A stretch of 64,000 nt of DNA from Chitinophaga caseinilytica (lineage in GTDB: Bacteria > Bacteroidota > Bacteroidia > Chitinophagales > Chitinophagaceae), in assembly GCF_038396765.1 (NCBI RefSeq), contig NZ_CP150096.1:3021001-3085000 (forward strand), given 5' to 3'. This document shows positions 1-8,754 of this stretch, piece by piece; position 1 is the stretch's first letter, and the number at the start of each line of letters is the position of its first letter. The position numbers and the translations under genes were made by a program. The notes beneath the pieces are model-generated. The model saw only the letters and a list, made by a program, of their open reading frames with translations. It was not told the origin of the DNA and made no database searches.

Positions 1-2870
1 GGGTAATCTACCTGTGAAATTAATCGGCTGTACTTGACCTATCGGCATTTCAACAAGATAATTCGTAACTTTATTTGTATTATAACTTAAAAGAAAGACA
101 TTTCTTATTGAAATTTCACCAAGCTTATTGTTGTTTGCTAGGTTTAGATCCATCCCTTTTGTCTTTATGCTTGCATTATTGCCCTGATATTCCAGAAATC
201 CTGTGCTTGGTGCTGATTTTATCGGTCCAATTAAATTCTGCCCATTTTTCAAATAGAATTCTAATGTCCCACTGAGTCTATTCTTAAAGAATGAAAAATC
301 TGAAGCTATGTTAATGTGTTTGACTTTTTCCCATCCAAGTTTTGGATTAGGTGGAGTAGTAATAGTTGCATATGGAATATTTGTAGGGCTGGTAGGGTTC
401 ATGTAAGTGGCTGTAGCAAATGGGGATGTTCCGGCATTGACATTTCCACTATAGCCATATGTGATACGAAAAGCAAGTCTATCGATAAACTTTGTATTGA
501 AGAAGGACTCATTTGATAGCTTCCAACCCAAACCAACAGAGCCTAGCGGTACAATTCTATCGTTTGCTTTCACGCCAAAGAAATTGCTCTGGTCTATTCG
601 GCCGCTAGCAGATATTATATATTTTTCATCATAGGTGTAAGAGGCATTTGCCAAGTAACTACCAAATCTATTTACAAAACCTGATAAAATGGCAGAATAG
701 GGAGCAATGATACTTGAGCTATTAAACGGACGTTCAATCCATGTGCCATAAAGTAAATTTTGAACCGTATTTGTTTCTTGATTGTATCCCCATTGGCGAA
801 CTTCTATGTTTTGATCTTGGTTGGTTTCTCTTCTTTCAATTGCAGCTAATGCGACGATACTATGTAATCCAAATGTTTTATTGTAATTTAAGCTTCCTCT
901 TAAATTCCAGGAGGTGATTTTAGATGTTGATCGATCATAGGAGTCACCTTTCGGGTAGGGATATACTAAAGTGCCTGTCGATGGGTCTGTTTGTACGAAT
1001 TTGTTTATTTGGTCGCGGGTGTTATACGTTTCCAAAGAATTAATCACATTGCTTTCTGCTTGATTGTGCTGGTATTGATACTGGATTGAAGCAGTTAGTG
1101 CTCCTGAAAACTGAAAATTTAAAGCCCCAATAAATCTAATATCATTTGATTGGTTTTTTATTTGCCCATTTTGAGCCTCACTTAATGGATAATAGTGCCA
1201 ATCAAGAATTCCTGGAGCATTTATGGTATCAGTAAAAAGACTTCTGAAATTAGCCTGAATTGGTAATGCGTTGCCCTGATGATCAGCTAGCTTATTATAC
1301 GTATATTTTAAGAGCCTATCCTGATCATTTGTTAGATTGTTTTTAGAATTTAGATCAGACTTTATCCAATTTATTTCAGTTGTAATACTTAGTTTATTAA
1401 TTGGCTGCCAACTATTGTTCCATCTAAATGTTAGTCGTTCGTTTTTAGTGTTAATGTCGAATGGGACTGATTTATCGTAGCCAAAGGACGTATAATACTG
1501 GTTCTTTTCGCTTCCCCCAGTTATACTTAAGGAGTATTGCTGAGTGGTAGGGTGTTGCATTAAATGATTGTAAATTTCAGTTCTTATATCCGTATTTTCC
1601 ATCTCACTGATTAACTTTTGAGTTTCGGCATTTGAAAGAGTTCCGAGCCTATTCTTGTGAAGAATTTCAGCTACAAGAGGAATCGGTTGAAATGAGTATG
1701 CACCAGTTAGATAGCCATCATAGTATCCCTGATTAAACCTTTTTTTTCCAAGTCAATTACATCTTTGCTTGGTACTGATGGGATAGATCGTATATTAGGC
1801 TTATTACTGAATGAGAAATTGCTATTGAAAGATAATGTTGCTTTTCTATTTGGTTTACCTCTTTTTGTAGTGATAACAATTACCCCGTTTCCAGCCCTTA
1901 CCCCCCAAATAGATGCGGAGGCTGCATCTTTTAAAATTGTTACGCTTTCAATATCATTAGGGTTGATTACTGCGGGATCTCCCTCAAAGATGAAATTGTC
2001 AACAACTAATAGTGGAGAGGTTTCGGCGTTTATGGTTGAGATTCCTCGTATTTGATATCCAGAAAGTGGTTTAGAGATTGACGTTTGAGTTGTTCGAACA
2101 AGCCCCGGAACAACGTCGTTTAACCTATCAAGTACCTTTGATCCAACTCTTCTATTAAACAGTTCGTTATCGACAAACGTAAAACTTCCAGTGGCTCTTT
2201 CTTTAGGAATGTCTTGGTAGCCAGTTGAGACTACCTCAATCTTCTGAAGTTCAGTTACTCGCTCTTTCAATACAATGCTAACAATTGCACTTTCCTTTAC
2301 TTTTAGTTCTTGATTTTCGTAGCCAATACTAGTAAATAAAAGAGTCGCATTTTTTTCGTTCGCATGTAATTCAAAGTATCCATTTTCGATAGAAATTGTA
2401 TGCGTAGGAGTACCTTTAACAATAACTGTAACACCTACTAGGCCATTCCCTTTTTCATTAAGTATTTTTCCTTTTATAATAAGAAGTTTATTAGTGTCTT
2501 GCTTATTCTGAATAAAGTTAAATGTAGTTGTGAGTCGCTGCTGCTTCTTCAGAATAATCGACTTATCCTTAAACTGATACTCCACCTTAAAAGGCTCCAG
2601 CAATTCGTCCAGCACCTTTTCGATTGGAGTCTGCTTCACGTTGATCGATATCAGCGATGAAGCGTCTATCGTTCCTCCAGAATAGAAAAACGTATAGCCG
2701 CTTTGTTTCTCTATCGACTGGAGCACTTTCGATATTTCCGTGTTCTGGTAGTTCAGTGTGATTTTGGTATTCACCTGTTCGAAAGCCAGGCAAGGGATAA
2801 TAAGCAAGGTCATTATCATGCCGGCGAGCAATCGAACCTTGCTGGATTTGATTGTAAACGTTCGTTCCAT
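1..2870 (-). pseudogene. SusC/RagA-type TonB-dependent receptor, frameshifted and truncated by the window edge
   Basis: This is an outer-membrane oligosaccharide importer of the SusC/RagA class. Reading down from ATG at 2868-2870 it has a membrane-type leader, a secretin/TonB N-terminal (STN) domain at about residues 35-105, a carboxypeptidase-regulatory-like domain at about 128-205, and a TonB plug with an LKDAASASIWG-type motif and an ITTKRG end at about 215-345. The frame then stops at 1707. The next frame is open without a stop from about 1735 to position 1 and encodes typical SusC beta-barrel sequence, for example GYYDGYLTGAYSFQP. The break lies at a T8 run, 1740-1747; one extra base would join the two parts into about 956 visible codons. 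The C-terminal end and any SusD partner lie outside the window. Function is clear from family features; the glycan is unknown. Sequencing error or phase variation cannot be told apart here. Confidence 0.85.
1740..1747. other. Homopolymer T8 (A8 on the coding strand) at the SusC frameshift
   Basis: Eight T on the given strand read GAA AAA AAA GG on the coding strand. The downstream frame beginning FNQGYYDG requires one added A or two removed. Everything else on both sides is intact. Confidence 0.75.
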
Positions 2871-3329
2871 TACGATAGCTTTAGATAGTCAGTAAGTTTG
2901 GTTGTGTTCTTCTGCCAAAAAGAGAATTGTAGCATTCCGTGTCCGTTGTGATTGATCTGGGTAATCACGCGCTAGTTTTTTATAGTTAACGAGGGAATTG
3001 TTAATGAACGTAAATTTAACATCCACTTTGTTGGGTCATGGTTAGCCGTTTGTTAACCAACTCGTGTTTTAATGATGAGATTAACAAATAATAAACATTT
3101 ATCCTTTATGGGAATTCGCAAATTTGTGTATAACATCTACGGTTGTACGTCCATGCAAATTAGTTCTAGCCTTCGATGTCCATAAAACTCAGATTCACCA
3201 GCCCCCGCCACTCAGCCGGCGGGGCGCTTTTTTTATAGCCCGTTACACCCCCGCCCACACCCACATTCCCCCCGCATCAGAAGAAAAAAATTCCTTACCT
3301 TCCCCATACCACAGAGCCCATATCAATCC
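2871..3329. other. Intergenic region between divergent SusC and histidine kinase genes
   Basis: A stretch of 459 bases without a convincing gene. The left two thirds are AT-rich and should hold the promoter of the minus-strand SusC gene, although I see no clean TTTG/TAnnTTTG pair. The right third holds the terminator-like hairpin at 3203-3234, followed by a C-rich leader up to the kinase start. Confidence 0.6.
3203..3234 (+). terminator. Rho-independent terminator-like hairpin with no visible upstream gene
   Basis: The arms CCCCGCC (3203-3209) and GGCGGGG (3218-3224) enclose an 8-base loop, and a T7 run follows at 3228-3234. It points rightward, but no plus-strand gene lies upstream, so it may end a short unrecognised transcript or attenuate the kinase gene 95 bases downstream. 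Confidence 0.6.
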
Positions 3330-5253
3330 ATGCCCGCACAAAACAACAATAACACCGAAAATCAAATCATCAACAGCATCCCCAACGCTGCATACCTCAC
3401 CGATCATAACGGTTTCATCCTCCATTGCAACTCCGCCGCCGCCAAACTCTGGGGCCGCGAGCCGGCCATCGGCCTAGACCGGTACTGCGGTGCCCACAAA
3501 GCCTTCCAGCTCGACGGGCACACCCCCGTTGACCCGGAATCCTGCCCCATGGCCATCTGCCTCCGCACCGGCGAGCCCGTGCAAGGGCAGGAGATCATCA
3601 TCGAACGGCCAGACGGCACCCGCTCATACATCCTCCCCAATCCCAAACCGCTGTTCGACGCCGCCGGGAACCTGGCCGGAGGCATCAACCTCATCACCGA
3701 CCTCACCGCCCAACGCCTCCAGAACGAAGGCCTCACACACCTGGCCGCCATCGTGGAGTCGTCGGACGATGCCATCATCTCCAAAACCCTCGAAGGCATC
3801 ATCACCTCCTGGAACAAATCGGCCGAACGCATCTTCGGGTACAAAGCCGATGAAATGATCGGCAAACACATCTCCACGCTCATCCCGGCCGACCGGCAAG
3901 ACGAAGAGCCCGCCATCCTCCGCCAACTCGCCGCCGGCAGACGGGTCGACCACTTTGAAACGGAACGCCTCACCAGCGATGGCCGCATCATCAATATATC
4001 CCTCACCATTTCCCCCATCCGCGATGCCTCCGGCACCATCATCGGTGCCTCCAAAATCGCGCGGGACATCACCAGCCAGAAACGCGGCGAACTGCTCCTC
4101 CGCCTCGGCGAAGAACGCTTTCGTATGGCTGTTTCCGCCACCAAACTCGGCGTCTGGGAAGTGGACCTCCGCACCGGGCTCGTCACCTGCTCAGACGAAT
4201 GCCGCGTCATCCTCGGGCTCGATATCGACTCCGTGGCCGACCTCCAGACCCTCGAAGCCCTCCTGCACCCCGTCGGCAACACCCGCGCCCTCCTCCAACT
4301 CAAAGCCCTCGTGGAAGAGAACACCGGCGGAGATTATGACGCCGTGCACCGCATCGTCCGCCCGGCCGATCATAAACACCGCTGGGTAAGGGTCCGCGGC
4401 GCATACTTCCATGGACGCGACGGCCGCCCGGAACGCCTCCTCGGCACTTTGCTCGACATCACCCCCGAAAAAGAAGCGGAATTGCACCTCGAACGGACCG
4501 TGCAGCAGCGCACCGTAGAGCTCATCAAATCCAACGAACGCCTGGGCAAATCCAACCGCGACCTGGAAGAATTCGCCTACATCGCCTCGCACGACCTCCA
4601 GGAACCCCTCCGGAAAATCCAGACCTTCATCGATATGATCCGGGAAAACCCGGGCGACCGGCAGGCGTTCGACAAATACTTCGTCAAAATCTCCGACTCC
4701 GCCCGCCGCATGTCTACCCTCATCCGCGACGTCCTGAACTATTCCCGCCTTTCCAATGCCGAAGGCACCCCCGCGGAAACGGACCTCAACGAAGTACTGG
4801 GCGATGTGCTGTCGGACTTCGAAAGCGCCATCACCGAAAAAAGCAACCATAATAACGGGGAGTTTGCCGGTCATCATAGGCGAAGCCGCGCAATTGCGGC
4901 AGCTGTTCGCCAATTTGCTGGGGAATGCATTGAAATTCTCGACGGAATTGCCGGAAATACGGGTCCACAGCCAACCCATCACCCCCACGGAAGCGGCGAT
5001 CCGGTTCAACCTGCCGGATAACAGGCCCTACGTGCAGATTACATTGGAAGACAACGGGATCGGGATCGAAGAACAGTACGTCGACAAGATTTTCGCCATT
5101 TTCAAACGGCTGCACAACCGCCAACAATACCCGGGCACGGGCATCGGGCTCGCGATCTGCAAAAAGATCGTGGAAAACCATCACGGCCATATTTTCGCGC
5201 GGCGGCGCCCGGAAGGCGGGACCGCCATGGAAGTGGTGCTGCCGCTGATTTAA
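3330..5253 (+). pseudogene. PAS-domain sensor histidine kinase, broken by a one-base frameshift
   Basis: This is a sensor kinase with no membrane segment and three PAS-like domains at about residues 10-130, 135-255 and 265-385. A HisKA dimerisation domain follows with phospho-accepting His421 in the motif SHDLQEP. The frame runs on to a stop at 5021 with nonsense after residue about 505. The HATPase_c domain continues in another frame to 5253, with the N box NLLGNALKF, G1 box DNGIGI, F box and G2 box GTGIGLAI. Removing one A from the A6 run at 4837-4842 joins them as ITEKATIITGSLPVI and gives a 640-residue kinase. No response regulator lies next to it. The architecture resembles phytochrome-like and LuxQ-like cytoplasmic kinases; the signal is unknown. 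It overlaps the convergent caspase gene by 4 bases. Confidence 0.88.
4837..4842. other. Homopolymer A6 at the kinase frameshift
   Basis: With six A the frame reads GAA AAA AGC AAC. With five it reads GAA AAA GCA ACC ATA and continues into the ATPase domain, so the lesion is most simply one surplus A here. Confidence 0.7.
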
Positions 5254-8200
5254 TCCATCATTTCCTTCAAAATTCTGATACTGCTGTTATAGTCGAAATA
5301 ATTGAGGTGGTGCGCGCTCGTCTCGATCGATTCGGCTACATATGCCGCCGGCACGGTCTGAATACTATCGACGCTCACGGCAATGTCGTTGGGCGTGCTC
5401 CAATACAACATCTTTCCCACCGCCAGTTCGATCTTCTCCATCAGCCCCGTATCTTCCGCTTCCAGCTTGTATTTGGCGGAATCGCCGGCCAGAATGTAGT
5501 AACGGGTGGCGATGGGCGGTTTCGGCGCCTTGTTGAGCGCCAACAGGAAATCCGACCCAACGTCCATCTGGCCGAGCGTATTGGTAATGAGGCCCGCCGC
5601 CGATAGTCCTTTATTGACGATCTCCAGGAACGGCCCCCAGGCGCCGAGGAACTGCTTGCCGTAATTGCAGGCCAGCGTCAGCACGCGGTTGGTCCATTTG
5701 CGGACGTCTTCCAGGTTCCCGAAAGCCGATCCCGCATTGGGCGTGCCGGCCATAATCAACCGTTTCACCAGCTTGTCGCCGCCCAATTCCTCGATTATGT
5801 AACGGCTGATCAGTCCGCCCATGGAGTGAGACAGGATGTCGATAGGCTTGCTGGCGGAAACGCCGTTTTCCTGCAGGCGGTCCAGCAGTTTGGCAGCGAT
5901 ATCTTCGAGGTCGGTATTGAGATTTTCGTAGTCGAAGGTGAGGATGCAGTCGTATTTTTTGTCGGTCAGGAGGGACGACAGGTTGGCGGACAGGGATTTC
6001 GTGTTGCCGATAATCCCGTGGATCACGAGCAATATCCGGTCCGACTGTGCGATTTTCTCCGCGACTTTATTTTTGACATATTCCGGCTCGCCCTCCGGGA
6101 ACTGCAGGTAGCGGAGTTTGAAGATTTCCTTATCGCGCCGGAAAACGACTTTCAGCAAACAGAACCACAGTGCCCGCACGGGGCTTTTGCCGGCGGCGCG
6201 CCGCTCGTCCGGCTCCCCGGGCGCATGATGCACGTACATCCGGTGGTCTCCCGAAGCGTCGGGCTCCAGGAAGCCCAACGGCACTACGATCCCGTTTTGC
6301 ATCGTAAGCGCCACCACCGCTTCGTTTTCCCCGATCGGCTGGCGGACGCGGATTTCCAGCGGCGCGTTTTTCAGCGAAGCCTCGTTTTCCAGCTGCGTCA
6401 ATTCCACGACGGTGTTGACGGGAGCTCCCCGCGTAGGCGGCGCCACCGGCAGAAAAGTGAACGCATCGGTATCGAACAGCGATTGCAATTCCTGCGCGGG
6501 ATTCAATCCCTTCGCGCCGTTATGCGTGGGCGTAACGGCCACATCCGCCCCGAACCCGGATGTGGATTTGATGGAAATGAGGCCGTTGTCGAACTGCTTT
6601 CCCTTTTGGATGCGCTGTCCATTGCGGACGATCCGGATGCGCAGGGTCTGCGTATCCCAATCCTTCCGGAAATTCTTTTTATTGCCGTCGCCGAGCCCGC
6701 GCGATTTTACGGCGTCCAGCGTCACCATTTCCCGTTTCAGCTCCTGCGATTCTTCCACGAAATAATCCGAAAACGGGAAGAGCGCGTACACGAGTTTGAA
6801 GATCTCGGTTTCTTCGTTGACATCGTCTTCCGTGAGCATGAAGGTGATGAAATCGTTAAGGGGATTGCATTTCAGCGCAATCGCCTTGCCGTTCCGCAAC
6901 ACGCTCGCATCCGTGTCGGGCGATTGTTTGTCGATGGAAAAAGTGGGGGACAGGTGATAAAGCGCCACGTGGTATTCCACCTGCGAAGTATTGGCCAGCC
7001 GGATGCGGAAAGGGATTTCGGGACGGGATTCCGTAATGTCGACCGTGATTTCCTGGCCGGTACAGGATTCCCAGTTCCCGTCTTCGTCCATCAGCTGCAC
7101 GTCCAGTTCGATATTCTTTTTAGGGATAGCCGTCTGCGGATTGTGCATGTTTTCCAGCGCGCGCCATTTCCCGATCTGCGCGAGGGCCTTGCCGATATAG
7201 TGGCAATGTTCGGCCTCGACGCCCATTACGCCATGCACGAGGTTGCCGGTATGATTGTCGAGGATTTTGATTTGACCGTCGGTCGTATCCAGCCGGTAAT
7301 CGAAATATTGTCCGGCATCGGTATGGTAATAAATGTCGGGATCTTTCGGCAGCAGGGCTTTCACATCCGCTACCGCATCTCCGGAAATAAATATGCTGAG
7401 GCGCGGCGGCAGGTTGATGATGGACGCGGCGTACCGGGCGCCTGCGTCCGCGCCTTCCGGCACGCGCAGCACGCAATCGGTTAGTCCCACGCGGATGATG
7501 GACGTCGTGAAGTCTGGCGCCGCACTGCCCGCGTTTTTGTACAGCAGCACCTGCGCCCGGAAAAATGCCGCGCTGTCTGCCGGGATGCCGTGCAGGGCGC
7601 CGGCGTTCACCACCCATTCGTTTTCCGAGAATCGTGCAATGAGCAATGGCGCGGAAGCGTCGCTGTCGGGCCGTCCGAAAAACTGGTCGGGATTGAAGCC
7701 GCCGTATATTTTGAGTTGCGGCGTTTGTGCGTTGGCGTTTTTCCTGATCGCGGCGTACAGCGATTCGTGCAGCTTTGCGTACGACAGTCCGCCGGAATAT
7801 TCCTGCAGCAGCCGCGTCATCCATCCGGAGAAAACCCCTCTCGCCGCCACGTCTTCATACGCCAGTTCGTTGCGCCCGCAGGCTGCCAGCAGCAGGTGCC
7901 GCGAGCGGGGCACTTCCAGTTTTCCGTTTCGCTGCATCTGGGCATAATTCACGCCATCGGCATGCAGGTAATCGGATAAGCTGCGGGGTATGTCGGCATC
8001 AGGGGTGAATTTCGGAAGCCCGGAATGCTGGAGGGTTTTGAGCGAACGGGTGGCGGAACCGGAATGGCAGGAATCGAGGATCACGACGGTATGCGCTTTT
8101 TCGGGGACGAGGGAAAGCAGCAGTGCCAGTTCTTTGTCGGCCAGGTCGAAGTTACCGGGCAGGCGGCTGTCGTAGAGTACGAGCGTTTCGTCTTGCGCCT

Positions 8201-8516
8201 GGCTGTCTTCGTTCAGTGCCAGGAATTCCGGTGCCGAGGGGGCGTGGCTGCCGTGGCCGCTGTAATAAAACAGGACGGTGTCGCCGTCGCGGATACCGGT
8301 ATTTTTGCAGAGATGTTCCTGGAATGCGGCGATCACCGCTTTGCGCGTGGCACTTTCGTTCAGCAGGATGCGCACATTGCCGGGAGGATCGTCCGGAAAC
8401 CGGTTGCGGAGCAGGTCGTGCATGGCTTTTACGTCGTTCAGACAGCCGTTCAATCCGGATACGCCGGAATCGGGATGGTAGGCGGAAACGCCGACGAGCA
8501 GGGCAAAGACGGACAT
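5250..8516 (-). CDS. Caspase-like (peptidase C14) protease fused to a C-terminal alpha/beta hydrolase
   Basis: The predicted protein has 1088 residues. Residues 1-235 form a caspase/metacaspase-type domain with the catalytic dyad visible as His88 in YYSGHGSH and Cys150 in LDSCHSGS. The middle, about 240-820, is a long region of beta-rich character that I do not recognise. Residues about 820-1088 form an alpha/beta hydrolase of the lipase/PGAP1-like kind, with HGIIG for the oxyanion hole, nucleophile Ser898 in SHSMGG, and candidate Asp1044 and His1069. There is no signal peptide, so it is probably cytoplasmic. I chose ATG 8514-8516 because the caspase fold starts there and a promoter-like pair lies between it and the longer in-frame ATG at 8615. 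Caspase-hydrolase combinations are known from conflict and regulated cell death systems; that role here is inference. Confidence 0.85.
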   Translation of the reverse strand: MSVFALLVGVSAYHPDSGVSGLNGCLNDVKAMHDLLRNRFPDDPPGNVRILLNESATRKAVIAAFQEHLCKNTGIRDGDTVLFYYSGHGSHAPSAPEFLALNEDSQAQDETLVLYDSRLPGNFDLADKELALLLSLVPEKAHTVVILDSCHSGSATRSLKTLQHSGLPKFTPDADIPRSLSDYLHADGVNYAQMQRNGKLEVPRSRHLLLAACGRNELAYEDVAARGVFSGWMTRLLQEYSGGLSYAKLHESLYAAIRKNANAQTPQLKIYGGFNPDQFFGRPDSDASAPLLIARFSENEWVVNAGALHGIPADSAAFFRAQVLLYKNAGSAAPDFTTSIIRVGLTDCVLRVPEGADAGARYAASIINLPPRLSIFISGDAVADVKALLPKDPDIYYHTDAGQYFDYRLDTTDGQIKILDNHTGNLVHGVMGVEAEHCHYIGKALAQIGKWRALENMHNPQTAIPKKNIELDVQLMDEDGNWESCTGQEITVDITESRPEIPFRIRLANTSQVEYHVALYHLSPTFSIDKQSPDTDASVLRNGKAIALKCNPLNDFITFMLTEDDVNEETEIFKLVYALFPFSDYFVEESQELKREMVTLDAVKSRGLGDGNKKNFRKDWDTQTLRIRIVRNGQRIQKGKQFDNGLISIKSTSGFGADVAVTPTHNGAKGLNPAQELQSLFDTDAFTFLPVAPPTRGAPVNTVVELTQLENEASLKNAPLEIRVRQPIGENEAVVALTMQNGIVVPLGFLEPDASGDHRMYVHHAPGEPDERRAAGKSPVRALWFCLLKVVFRRDKEIFKLRYLQFPEGEPEYVKNKVAEKIAQSDRILLVIHGIIGNTKSLSANLSSLLTDKKYDCILTFDYENLNTDLEDIAAKLLDRLQENGVSASKPIDILSHSMGGLISRYIIEELGGDKLVKRLIMAGTPNAGSAFGNLEDVRKWTNRVLTLACNYGKQFLGAWGPFLEIVNKGLSAAGLITNTLGQMDVGSDFLLALNKAPKPPIATRYYILAGDSAKYKLEAEDTGLMEKIELAVGKMLYWSTPNDIAVSVDSIQTVPAAYVAESIETSAHHLNYFDYNSSIRILKEMMD

Positions 8517-8587
8517 TCGTAAATGTATTTTGAGGTTACTTCCCGAAATTACAGATTTGATGCGGATGCGGCAATTATATTTCCCGG

Positions 8588-8616
8588 GAAACGTATACAG
8601 GAACTTGTCATGCAAA
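8588..8616 (-). promoter_or_regulatory. Candidate Bacteroidota promoter of the caspase-hydrolase gene
   Basis: On the minus strand TTTG (8613-8616) is followed after 17 bases by TACGTTTC (8588-8595), seven of eight matches to TAnnTTTG. Transcription from about 8580 would exclude the ATG at 8615 and favour 8516. Confidence 0.4.
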
Positions 8617-8754
8617 TCCGTTTGCGGTTAATGCTTTTTTCACATTTAATAGCGGAAATTTCCGGTTGTGGGGCGTATCCGCGCAAGGTTTGCTATTTTG
8701 TCGATGATCCGGTCCCACGTTTATCCGGAGATAACCAGTTAACAGCAACCTCAC

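Noticed and set aside
3140..3200. A tRNA 3'-end-like segment (TTCGATGTCC ... ACCA) just before the terminator hairpin
   Set aside because: No matching acceptor, D or anticodon arms can be drawn upstream, so a tRNA or attachment-site remnant is not supported.
4837..4860. Programmed ribosomal frameshifting in the kinase
   Set aside because: No slippery heptamer with a downstream pseudoknot is evident, and the needed shift is +1; a one-base error or mutation is simpler.
4756..5253. A separate small ATPase-domain protein starting at 4756
   Set aside because: The first 30 residues are an out-of-frame reading of the HisKA region; the ATPase domain belongs to the upstream kinase.
5826..7484. A 552-codon plus-strand frame inside the caspase-hydrolase gene
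   Set aside because: No start context or domain; the minus-strand frame carries both catalytic domains.
8517..8615. Longer N-terminus of the caspase-hydrolase from ATG 8615
   Set aside because: The extra 33 residues have no caspase-like features and overlap a promoter-like pair.
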